A DNA stretch of 64,000 nucleotides, taken from positions 124,001 to 188,000 of the forward strand of contig CANREN010000001.1 in the NCBI GenBank assembly GCA_947629705.1, read 5' to 3'. This DNA is from an uncultured Alistipes sp. (GTDB taxonomy: Bacteria; Bacteroidota; Bacteroidia; Bacteroidales; Rikenellaceae). Shown here one piece after another: positions 1 through 7,039 of the stretch (position 1 is the stretch's first letter; every line of letters begins with the position of its first letter). A program made the translations under genes and the position numbers. The notes below the pieces were generated by a model. The model had not been told where the DNA came from and made no database searches. It saw nothing but the letters and a program-made list of their open reading frames with translations.

Positions 1-518
1 TCCGCGAAGGCGTGATGCGCAAAGAGCTGGCCGCAACACCGGCCGCCGGTGAAGAACGGACGATCGACTGGAAAAAATACGTGAAGGACACCGACTTGGC
101 GGTGAAGATCATCGACCGGCAGATCGAAGAGCGCAAAATCGACATCAAAGGGGCCGGCATCATCGTCGCCGGCGGATACGGCATGGGGTCGAAAGAGAAT
201 TTCAAACTGGTGCACGATCTGGCCGATGTACTGGGCGCCGAGGTCGGCGCCAGCCGCGCCGCTGTCGATGCCGGGTTCACGGAACATGCGCGTCAGGTAG
301 GGCAGACGGGGGTTACGGTGCGTCCGAAACTCTATATCGCCTGCGGTATCTCGGGTCAGATCCAACACACGGCCGGCATGGATCAATCGGCGATGGTCAT
401 CTCGATCAATACCGATCCCGAAGCGCCGATCAGCAAAATCGCCGACTTCGCCATCACGGGCGACGTGAACGAAGTGATTCCCAAGATGATTAAATACTAC
501 AAACAAAACTCGAAGTAA
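1..518 (+). CDS. etfA: Electron transfer flavoprotein alpha subunit, C-terminal part (5' end outside window)
   Basis: The reading frame is open from the window edge (codons start at base 3) and ends at 516-518. About 172 residues are visible, covering the FAD-binding C-terminal domain of ETF alpha. The diagnostic run is GASRAAVDAGF, then QVGQTG, then the CGISGQIQHTAGM segment that contacts the FAD, followed by NTDPEAPI. ETF alpha pairs with ETF beta (expected just upstream) and carries electrons from acyl-CoA dehydrogenases to the quinone pool or to a bifurcating partner. The stop codon overlaps the next start by one base (TAATG), so the acyl-CoA dehydrogenase that follows is very likely translated from the same message and is the natural partner. 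The family call is firm. The partner reaction is inferred from context. Confidence 0.95.
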   Translation, partial: REGVMRKELAATPAAGEERTIDWKKYVKDTDLAVKIIDRQIEERKIDIKGAGIIVAGGYGMGSKENFKLVHDLADVLGAEVGASRAAVDAGFTEHARQVGQTGVTVRPKLYIACGISGQIQHTAGMDQSAMVISINTDPEAPISKIADFAITGDVNEVIPKMIKYYKQNSK

Positions 519-2242
519 TGGCTAATTTCTTTTCGGACAATAAGGATTTGCAGTTCCAGCTGGAGCATCCGTTGATGCGTAAAATCGTGGAGCTGAAAGA
601 GCGCGGATTCGCGGAAAAAGACCTTTACGACCATGCACCGCAGGATTTCGAGGATGCGATGGACTCCTATCGCCGCGTGTTGGAGATCGCCGGCGAAGTG
701 TGCGGCGATATCATCGCCCCGAATGCCGAGGAGGTCGATCACGAAGGCCCGCGCGTAGTGAACGATCATGTGGAATATGCTTCGGGTACGGTGCGCAACC
801 TCAAGGCGATCGTCGATGCCGGATTGGGCGGTCTGACGCTCCCGCGCAAATACGACGGTCTGAACTTCCCGTTGATTTGCTTCGTCATGGCCAACGAGAT
901 GGTGGCCCGGGCCGATGCCAGCTTCGAGAACATTTGGGGATTGCAGGATTGCGCCGAGACGTTGAACGAGTTCGCTTCGGAGGAGCTGAAACAGAAGTAT
1001 CTGCCGTTGGTGTCGGCGGGTGCGACCTGTGCGATGGACCTGACCGAGCCGGATGCCGGTTCGGATCTGGGCGCCGTGATGCTCAAGGCCGCGTGGTCGG
1101 AGGAGAAGCAGACCTGGCTGCTGAATGGCGTAAAACGGTTCATCACGAACGGAGACGGCGATATTTCGCTCGTATTGGCCCGCACGGAGGAGGGGACGAC
1201 CGATGCCCGCGGTCTGTCGATGTTGGTCTACGACAAACGCGACGGCGGTGTCAAGGTGCGCCGTATCGAAAACAAACTTGGCATCAAGGGCTCGCCGACG
1301 TGCGAATTAGTCTTCACGAATGCACCGGCCCAGTTGGTCGGCGACCGCAAGATGGGTCTGATCAAGTACGTGATGTCGTTGATGAACGCCGCCCGTTTAG
1401 GTATCGGCGCACAGTCGGTCGGCACATGCGAGGCCGCTTATCGCGAAGCGTTGAAATATGCGCACGAACGCGAGCAGTTCGGCAAGCCCATCATCCGGTT
1501 TGCGGCCGTGTCGGAGATGCTTTCCAACATGAAGGCCAAGTTGCAGGGCGTCCGCGCCTTGCTCTATGAAACGGCCCGTTTCGTAGAGGTCTACAAGCAG
1601 TACACCCACATTTCGCACGAACGTTCGCTCGAAGGCGAGGAACGTCAGGAGATGAAGTTCTACAACCGTCTGGCTGACGGCTTCACCCCGTTGGTAAAAC
1701 TGTTCTCGTCGGAATATGCCAATCAATTAGCCTATGATGCGATTCAGATTCACGGCGGTTCGGGCTTCATGAAGGATTATCCGTGCGAACGGCTTTACCG
1801 CGATGCCCGCATCATGAACATTTACGAAGGCACGTCGCAGCTGCAGGTCGTCGCCGCCATCAATGCGGTTACGAAAGGCACCTTCATGGAACAGATCGAA
1901 CGCTATGCGGCAGCCGAATACACGGAAGCGATGCAGCCGATCGTTGCGAAGCTGAAGGAGCTGACTGCGAAATTCACCGAAATGATCGCTCACGTCGAAG
2001 CCGGTGAAAAGGAGGTCGGCGGATTCAAGGATTTCCACGCCCGTCGCTTGGTCGAAACGGCAGGTCATATCATCATCACCTACTTGTTGGCCCGCGAAGC
2101 CGGCGAATGCGAAGATTACGCCGCTTCGGCCCGCATCTTCTGCAAGCTGGCCGAGGGCAAGGTGAACGAGGCCTACACTTACACGATGCACTCGACGACC
2201 GAGGACGTCGCGCTCTTCAAAGGCGTCGAGACGGAGTGCTGA
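518..2242 (+). CDS. Acyl-CoA dehydrogenase
   Basis: This 574-residue flavoprotein oxidises an acyl-CoA to the enoyl-CoA and passes electrons to the ETF encoded just upstream. Visible landmarks are the acyl-CoA dehydrogenase signature around residues 165-185 (CAMDLTEPDAGSDLG), the middle-domain KRFITNG stretch, the EREQFGKPI helix near 325, and the C-terminal IHGGSGF and RDARIMNIYEGTSQLQ segments. Glu437 in YEGTS is at the position of the usual catalytic base. The protein is longer than the ~380-residue classical enzymes because of a C-terminal helical extension (about 465-574), common in the long acyl-CoA dehydrogenase group of Bacteroidetes. It begins one base before the end of etfA, indicating translational coupling. 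The substrate chain length cannot be told from sequence alone. Confidence 0.93.
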   Translation: MANFFSDNKDLQFQLEHPLMRKIVELKERGFAEKDLYDHAPQDFEDAMDSYRRVLEIAGEVCGDIIAPNAEEVDHEGPRVVNDHVEYASGTVRNLKAIVDAGLGGLTLPRKYDGLNFPLICFVMANEMVARADASFENIWGLQDCAETLNEFASEELKQKYLPLVSAGATCAMDLTEPDAGSDLGAVMLKAAWSEEKQTWLLNGVKRFITNGDGDISLVLARTEEGTTDARGLSMLVYDKRDGGVKVRRIENKLGIKGSPTCELVFTNAPAQLVGDRKMGLIKYVMSLMNAARLGIGAQSVGTCEAAYREALKYAHEREQFGKPIIRFAAVSEMLSNMKAKLQGVRALLYETARFVEVYKQYTHISHERSLEGEERQEMKFYNRLADGFTPLVKLFSSEYANQLAYDAIQIHGGSGFMKDYPCERLYRDARIMNIYEGTSQLQVVAAINAVTKGTFMEQIERYAAAEYTEAMQPIVAKLKELTAKFTEMIAHVEAGEKEVGGFKDFHARRLVETAGHIIITYLLAREAGECEDYAASARIFCKLAEGKVNEAYTYTMHSTTEDVALFKGVETEC

Positions 2243-2309
2243 TGACGGAATGAACGGACGGCGGCCGGTCGTCGATCGGCCGCCGAGCCCCGCATCCGGA
2301 TGGATTGCA

Positions 2310-2343
2310 AGCGGACTGTCTGTTGCCGGACAGTCCGCTTTTT
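2310..2343 (+). terminator. Rho-independent terminator after the etfA/acyl-CoA dehydrogenase unit
   Basis: Perfect 11-bp stem (2310-2320 with 2329-2339, core GCGGACTGTC) with an 8-base loop, followed by a run of five T. A second GC-rich inverted repeat, GGCGGCCG/CGGCCGCC (2260-2267 and 2277-2284), lies just upstream but has no T tract. Confidence 0.85.
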
Positions 2344-2377
2344 CTTCGCAAGTGCATGATTATTGCCGAAAAAGACC

Positions 2378-2385
2378 TATCTTTG
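2378..2385 (+). promoter_or_regulatory. Bacteroidetes-type promoter of the thioredoxin-like lipoprotein gene
   Basis: TATCTTTG matches the TAnnTTTG -7 box. A TTG (2363-2365) lies 12 bases upstream, so the -33 box is poor. The start codon at 2409 follows about 20 bases after the expected transcription start. Confidence 0.6.
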
Positions 2386-2408
2386 CATGCAATAAATCGT
2401 GTCGAAAC

Positions 2409-3332
2409 ATGCGTCGTTTTTCGATTTTCATCATTGCCCTGCTTGCGGTATCCTGTAACGGACGCCGGCAGCGGCAACCGGCGGTAGAAGCATCCGCTGC
2501 TCCACGCGTATTTCTGCCGGCGATCGCTCCGTCGCGGTTGACCGACGAAGAGCGGCTCGAATGGAAGCGGTGGCACTATTGGGACAACCTCGATTTTACG
2601 GATACGCTCTTCATCGCCGAAATCGACACGGCACAGATGGTTCAGGCATACGTGGGCTATATTTCGATTCTTTCGACCCATCCGACCGACGGGGCTCCGG
2701 TCGATTCGCTGATGCGGCGGGCCTCCGCTTCGCGCCGGATGCTCGATTATTTCGCATGGTTGGGCGAGAAAGTACTGCACGATCCCAATTCGTTCCTGCG
2801 GAACGACGAATTTTATATTCCTGTCCTGCAATCGATTCTGAACAGTCCTTATTACGACGAATACGAACGCATCGCCCCTGCCTACGACCTGAAAATCGCT
2901 TCGTTGAACCGGATCGGTCAGCCCGCGAACGATTTCCGATACACGTTGGCTTCCGGAAAAACGGGAAGGCTCTACGAGCTGAAGGCGGAATATGTATTGC
3001 TGTTCATCAACAACCCCGGGTGCCCCATGTGTCGCGAAATCCGCGAGACCATCATCGCTTCGCCGATGCTCACCGAGATGATCGAACGGGGCCGCTTGAA
3101 GGTACTGGCCCTCTATCCCGACGAAGACCTGAAAGAGTGGCGGGAGCATCGTTCGCAGATTCCCGCGACGTGGATCGATGCTTACGATGCCGGCTGCAAG
3201 ATCCGCAGCAACGATCTTTATAATCTTTCGGCCATTCCGGCGCTCTATCTGCTCGATCGCAACAAACGGGTGTTAGTGAAAGATTCGACCGATGTACCTT
3301 ATATCGAAGAGGTGATCGATCGGGCCGGATGA
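2409..3332 (+). CDS. DUF5106-type lipoprotein with thioredoxin-like domain
   Basis: This 307-residue protein starts at 2409, just after a TATCTTTG promoter. The frame is open further upstream, but that part overlaps the terminator and promoter. The N-terminus MRRFSIFIIALLAVSC is a lipoprotein signal with the lipobox Cys at residue 16, so the mature protein should be lipid-anchored in the periplasm or outer membrane. The N-terminal half (about 30-170) resembles the DUF5106 helical region found in Bacteroidetes TlpA-like proteins. The C-terminal part (about 185-300) is a thioredoxin/AhpC-like fold with a CPMC motif in NNPGCPMCREI and a cis-Pro region (SAIPALYLLD). A role in thiol-disulfide exchange outside the cytoplasm is inferred. 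The partner is unknown. It appears to be a single-gene unit. Confidence 0.75.
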   Translation: MRRFSIFIIALLAVSCNGRRQRQPAVEASAAPRVFLPAIAPSRLTDEERLEWKRWHYWDNLDFTDTLFIAEIDTAQMVQAYVGYISILSTHPTDGAPVDSLMRRASASRRMLDYFAWLGEKVLHDPNSFLRNDEFYIPVLQSILNSPYYDEYERIAPAYDLKIASLNRIGQPANDFRYTLASGKTGRLYELKAEYVLLFINNPGCPMCREIRETIIASPMLTEMIERGRLKVLALYPDEDLKEWREHRSQIPATWIDAYDAGCKIRSNDLYNLSAIPALYLLDRNKRVLVKDSTDVPYIEEVIDRAG

Positions 3333-3404
3333 GCGATAGATTCGATTTATAGGCCTATAAAAAAATAGAATCGGACGAATCGTGCGGAGTTTCGAAGAAT
3401 TTGC

Positions 3405-3412
3405 TAACTTTG
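3405..3412 (+). promoter_or_regulatory. Promoter of the rubrerythrin gene
   Basis: TAACTTTG fits TAnnTTTG and lies about 37 bases before the ATG. No good TTTG box is seen at the usual distance upstream. Confidence 0.6.
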
Positions 3413-3449
3413 CGTTGCAAACAAACCTTTAACCAAACTGTAAACGATT

Positions 3450-4004
3450 ATGGCAAAGAAATGGCGTTGTACCGTATGCGGGTACATTCACGAAGGTCCC
3501 GAGGCACCCGAGCAGTGCCCGATGTGCAAAGTGGGCAAAGATAAATTCGTCGAGGTAGTCGAACAGGAAGGCAATCTGGATTTCGTTACCGTTCATAAAA
3601 TCGGCGACGGCAAAGGCGCAAGCCCCGAACTGTGGGAGGGATTGCAGAATCATTTCATGGGCGAATGCACCGAAGTCGGCATGTATCTGGCCATGAGCCG
3701 TCAGGCCGATCGCGAGGGTTATCCCGAAATCGCCGAGGCTTACAAGCGTTACGCATGGGAAGAGGCCGAACACGCTTCGAAATTCGCCGAACTGATCGGC
3801 GAGGTCGTTTGGGACACCAAGACCAACCTCTACAAGCGGATGAATGCCGAGTGCGGCGCCTGCGAAGACAAGATGCGTCTGGCTCGTTTAGCCAAGGAGC
3901 AGAATCTCGACGCCGTGCATGACACGGTTCACGAGATGGCCAAGGACGAAGCCCGTCATGGCAAAGGATTCGAAGGGCTCTACAAACGTTACTTCGGCAA
4001 ATAG
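3450..4004 (+). CDS. Rubrerythrin with N-terminal rubredoxin domain
   Basis: This 184-residue non-haem iron protein is involved in peroxide detoxification in anaerobes. The N-terminus carries a rubredoxin Fe(Cys)4 site (C7xxC10 and C23xxC26), joined to a four-helix ferritin-like domain (about 55-184). The di-iron ligands sit in [19 protein letters not shown] and [10 protein letters not shown] (ExxH motifs). The rubredoxin domain is at the N-terminus, the reverse of classical rubrerythrin. In such proteins electrons from NADH:rubredoxin reductases flow through rubredoxin to the di-iron centre, reducing H2O2 to water. It stands alone between its own promoter and a strong terminator, so it is probably a single-gene unit responding to oxidative stress (inference). 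Confidence 0.93.
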   Translation: MAKKWRCTVCGYIHEGPEAPEQCPMCKVGKDKFVEVVEQEGNLDFVTVHKIGDGKGASPELWEGLQNHFMGECTEVGMYLAMSRQADREGYPEIAEAYKRYAWEEAEHASKFAELIGEVVWDTKTNLYKRMNAECGACEDKMRLARLAKEQNLDAVHDTVHEMAKDEARHGKGFEGLYKRYFGK

Positions 4005-4028
4005 TCGATTCGTTCGAACCGTTTTACG

Positions 4029-4060
4029 AAAAGGGAGGGAGGATTTTCCCTCCCTTTTTA
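4029..4060 (+). terminator. Rho-independent terminator after rubrerythrin
   Basis: Stem AAGGGAGGGA (4031-4040) pairs with TCCCTCCCTT (4047-4056), with a 6-base loop and a TTTTT run, 25 bases after the stop codon. Confidence 0.9.
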
Positions 4061-4165
4061 TTTGACAATCCGCATCCGACTGCCGACCGGTCGAAAGTTC
4101 TTTTCGTCGGGATCGCCGGCCGGAAGTCCGAACGGTACATCGATAGATATAATCGCCAAAAACGC

Positions 4166-4173
4166 TATCTTTG
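4166..4173 (+). promoter_or_regulatory. Promoter of the LuxC-type reductase gene, nearly touching the start codon
   Basis: TATCTTTG ends six bases before the ATG at 4179. With the usual distance from the -7 box, transcription would begin within a few bases of the start codon, giving a leaderless or near-leaderless message. Confidence 0.6.
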
Positions 4174-4178
4174 CGGCT

Positions 4179-5162
4179 ATGGAATGTATGATCGAACTTT
4201 TCGCCGCCTTGGGCGACCGGCTCCGGCATTTCGGCGACGACCCCGAAACCCGTGAGGTCGCACAAGCTGCCTGTCGGGCGAACGAATGGTTTTCCGTCGA
4301 TGAAATCGGCCGGGCGCTGCGGGCCCTCGCCACGGAGATGCTGCGGCCGGAACCTCTTCGTCGTTGGTTGGCGGCCTATCCGTGTCCGGTGCGCACACCC
4401 CGCCGCATATTGACCGTCATGGCCGGAAACATTCCGGCCGTCGGATTCTTCGACCTGCTTTGCGTCGTGTGCAGCGGCCATCGCTGCCTGTATAAAACGT
4501 CGGCCAAAGACCGCATTCTGATGGATTATATCGTGGGGGAGATGCAGGCGCTTTCGCCCGACCTGCCGATCGGACCCTACGACGGTTCGTCGCCCGTGGA
4601 TGCCGTCATCGCAACCGGAAGCGACAACGCAGTACGCTATTTCAAAGCCCGCTATGCCGATCTTCCGATGCTGCTGCGCGGAAGCCGCCAATCGGTCGCT
4701 GTGCTTTCCGGCCGCGAAACGCCGGAACAGCTGACCGCCTTGTCCGATGATATTTGGGCCTATTCGGGTTTGGGATGCCGCAATGTTTCGTTGGTTTTCG
4801 TTCCTGCCGGATATGATTTGCGACTTCAAGTGCCGCATCTAAACAACAAATACAAAAATAATTACATTCAGACAAAGGCGCTGCTTCGGATGAACGGCAA
4901 ACCGTTTCGGGATTTCGGTTCAGCTGTCGCGGTCGAACAGACGGCGTTCCCGAATGCATTGAGCGAACTTGCCGTCGCACATTATCGTACATTAGACGAG
5001 GTTGCGGCTTGGCTCGCCGCTCACAATGCTGAAATCCAATGCGTCGTAACGGACTCTCTGCCGCACGATCGCCGAACCGGCTTCGGGCAGGCGCAGTCGC
5101 CGGCGCTGACCGATTGGCCCGACGGGCAGGATGTGCTGGCGTGGCTGACCGCGATAGCCTAA
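4179..5162 (+). CDS. LuxC-type acyl-CoA reductase
   Basis: This 327-residue protein is of the acyl-CoA reductase (LuxC) family, which turns an acyl-CoA or acyl thioester into an aldehyde using NAD(P)H in an aldehyde dehydrogenase fold. Visible signs are the cofactor-fold segment VMAGNIPAVGFFDLLCVVCSG (about 84-104) followed by YKTSAKD, DAVIATGSDNAVRYF (about 145), and the catalytic-type cysteine C200 in SGLGCRNVS. I placed the start at 4179 because the frame upstream contains the promoter; an in-frame ATG at 4188 is the alternative. Members with this short length are common in Bacteroidetes. Their real substrate is not established, and no LuxE/LuxD partner is adjacent. Confidence 0.82.
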   Translation: MECMIELFAALGDRLRHFGDDPETREVAQAACRANEWFSVDEIGRALRALATEMLRPEPLRRWLAAYPCPVRTPRRILTVMAGNIPAVGFFDLLCVVCSGHRCLYKTSAKDRILMDYIVGEMQALSPDLPIGPYDGSSPVDAVIATGSDNAVRYFKARYADLPMLLRGSRQSVAVLSGRETPEQLTALSDDIWAYSGLGCRNVSLVFVPAGYDLRLQVPHLNNKYKNNYIQTKALLRMNGKPFRDFGSAVAVEQTAFPNALSELAVAHYRTLDEVAAWLAAHNAEIQCVVTDSLPHDRRTGFGQAQSPALTDWPDGQDVLAWLTAIA

Positions 5163-5230
5163 AAAGTGGCGGAAAAAGGTACGAAAATCGCAAAAAAAAC
5201 GTATCTTGGTCGAACAAATTTTACACTGCT

Positions 5231-5755
5231 ATGTCAATGGTTTTCCGGTTCCGGATGTTGAGCGACGAAAACGACAATTTCGTGCGCGATTACGAAGTCC
5301 TGTACGACACGACGCTGTTGGAATTTCATCATTTCATTCTCGAAACCCTGGAGTACGAGCCGTGCATGGCCTCGTTCTTTACGGCGGATGCCCTGTGGGA
5401 GAAACAACGCGAATTTACCCTGATGACGATGGGCGACGGCGAATACGAAGATATGCCCCAGTCGATGGAGGAGGTTACGCTCGGACAGATTCTTCACCAT
5501 ATCCGCGACCGCTTGATCTACCTCTTCGATATGTTCGGTAACCGGGCCTATTACCTTGAATTGACAGGCGTTTACAGGGCCGATCCGGAGGGCGTCTATC
5601 CGCGTGAAATCTTCGCACGCGAGGAGGCGCCCGATCAATACGATCCCTCGAAAAACCGCCCGAGCGAGGAGGGAGCGGAGGGTTCGATCTTCGATCAGAT
5701 GATGGACGAATTCAACGATTTCGAGGGCGACGACAACTACGACGATGAATACTAA
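5231..5755 (+). CDS. Plasmid pRiA4b ORF-3-like family protein
   Basis: This 174-residue cytoplasmic protein resembles the PRiA4_ORF3 family (also called IS1096 TnpR-like). It begins MSMVFRFRMLSDENDNFVRD, then DTTLLEFHHFILETLEY and MASFFTADALWEK, the usual pattern of this family, and ends in a very acidic tail (EFNDFEGDDNYDDEY). Despite the family name there is no sign of a mobile element here. The gene overlaps miaA by 11 bases in another frame, so the two are probably translationally coupled. The start at 5231 was chosen because it aligns with the family start; upstream sequence in the same frame belongs to the tail of the reductase gene. Function is unknown; a regulatory or protein-binding role is only a guess. 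Confidence 0.75.
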   Translation: MSMVFRFRMLSDENDNFVRDYEVLYDTTLLEFHHFILETLEYEPCMASFFTADALWEKQREFTLMTMGDGEYEDMPQSMEEVTLGQILHHIRDRLIYLFDMFGNRAYYLELTGVYRADPEGVYPREIFAREEAPDQYDPSKNRPSEEGAEGSIFDQMMDEFNDFEGDDNYDDEY

Positions 5756-6656
5756 ACGGTTGTTGGTCATCGTGGGCCCGACCGGTTGCGGCAAGACGGA
5801 TATCAGTATTCGGCTCGCGCGGCATTACGACGCGCCGATTCTCTCGACCGATTCGAGGCAATTCTATCGCGGAATGGCTATCGGTACGGCACAGCCGACG
5901 GGCGAGCAGCTGCAAGCCGCAGAGCATCATTTCATTGCATCGCATGATCCGACGGAAAACCTGAACTGCGGCGAATACGAAGTGCAGGCTTTGGCGCGGC
6001 TTCGGGAACTATTCGGCCATCACGAGTCGGTCATCGCCGTGGGAGGTTCCGGATTGTATGTGCGGGCATTGTGCGATGGGATGGACGATCTGCCCCATGC
6101 GGATGCCGCGTTACGGAACGAGCTGACCGAACGGCTGCAACGGGAAGGAATTGCTTCATTGGCAGCGCAATTAAAAGAACTTGACCCCGCGTATTATGAA
6201 ACGGTCGATCGCAACAATCCGGCTCGTGTGTTACGGGGATTGGAGGTGTGCCTGCAAACGGGGCGGCCTTTTTCCGAGCAGCGGACAGGCCGAAAGAAAG
6301 ATCGCAACTTCCTAATTATCAAGATCGGAATAACTTTACCTCGCAAAGAACTTTATGTACGGATCGACAGCCGGGTCGATGCGATGATGGCGGCGGGATT
6401 GGAAGCCGAAGCGCGTGCGTTGTATCCGTATCGTGCGCTCAATTCGCTGCAAACGGTCGGTTATCGCGAATTGTTCGACTATTTCGATGGACGGATCACG
6501 CGCGAAAAGGCGATCGAACTGATCAAGCGCAATTCACGCCGTTATGCCAAGCGGCAGATGACCTGGTTTCGGCGCGATCCCGAAATCCGGTGGTTCGCCC
6601 CCGACGAGGACGAGGCCATTATAAATTATGTGCGCGATTCGATTCAAGGCAGCTAA
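5745..6656 (+). CDS. miaA: tRNA dimethylallyltransferase
   Basis: This 303-residue enzyme transfers a dimethylallyl group to N6 of adenosine-37 in tRNAs reading codons that begin with U, the first step of ms2i6A synthesis. The P-loop GPTGCGKT lies at residues 11-18. It is followed by STDSRQFYRGM (substrate-binding Asp), GGSGLYVRAL near 95, the LQTVGYRELFDYF segment near 240, and the C-terminal RRYAKRQMTWFRRD that contacts tRNA. Length matches the family. Immediately downstream, with its own promoter, is tRNA-Leu(UAA), a class of tRNA that MiaA modifies. The gene starts inside the end of the upstream pRiA4b-like gene. Confidence 0.97.
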   Translation: MNTKRLLVIVGPTGCGKTDISIRLARHYDAPILSTDSRQFYRGMAIGTAQPTGEQLQAAEHHFIASHDPTENLNCGEYEVQALARLRELFGHHESVIAVGGSGLYVRALCDGMDDLPHADAALRNELTERLQREGIASLAAQLKELDPAYYETVDRNNPARVLRGLEVCLQTGRPFSEQRTGRKKDRNFLIIKIGITLPRKELYVRIDSRVDAMMAAGLEAEARALYPYRALNSLQTVGYRELFDYFDGRITREKAIELIKRNSRRYAKRQMTWFRRDPEIRWFAPDEDEAIINYVRDSIQGS

Positions 6657-6671
6657 TTACCGTTGCGCGGA

Positions 6672-6703
6672 TTTGGCCGATTGACGTTTTTTTCCTACTT
6701 TTG
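6672..6703 (+). promoter_or_regulatory. Promoter of tRNA-Leu
   Basis: TTTG (6672-6675), a 20-base spacer and TACTTTTG (6696-6703) form a full -33/-7 pair, ending 26 bases before the mature tRNA. Confidence 0.75.
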
Positions 6704-6729
6704 TGGCGCTTTTCGATCGAAAAGCGGAT

Positions 6730-6818
6730 GCTCGGATGGTGGAATAGGTAGACACGCCGGACTTAAAATCCTGTGATCCGCAAGGATCGTGCGGGTTCGA
6801 TTCCCGCTCCGAGTACCA
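6730..6818 (+). tRNA. tRNA-Leu (anticodon UAA), CCA encoded
   Basis: Class II tRNA. The 7-bp acceptor stem is GCTCGGA (6730-6736) with TCCGAGT (6808-6814), followed by ACCA (6815-6818). The anticodon loop CTTAAAA has TAA at 6764-6766. The long variable arm reads GATCCGCAAGGATC, and the T arm is GCGGGTTCGATTCCCGC. The anticodon stem shows one C-T mismatch at its second pair. It decodes UUA and UUG. Confidence 0.97.
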
Positions 6819-6935
6819 AATCCGTCGATAAAATCGGGAGGGGGGGGGTAGATCATCGTTTTTTGCGGTTCATCTTCATTTTCGGCAAAAGCATGCTCGT
6901 ATTCGCCAAAACCGCACCGAGCCGCATCCGAAAAT

Positions 6936-6965
6936 TTTGGAATTCGAAATAATGCACTATCTTTG
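6936..6965 (+). promoter_or_regulatory. Promoter of rho
   Basis: TTTG (6936-6939), an 18-base spacer and TATCTTTG (6958-6965). The untranslated leader to the ATG at 7040 is about 70 bases. The stretch between tRNA-Leu and this promoter contains a run of nine G (6840-6848) and no clear tRNA terminator. Confidence 0.75.
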
Positions 6966-7039
6966 CATCGGATTCCGAACGATCGGGCGACCGTCCGATT
7001 TTTGAAAATCACACGAAAAGAACGATTCAATTAATTCGT

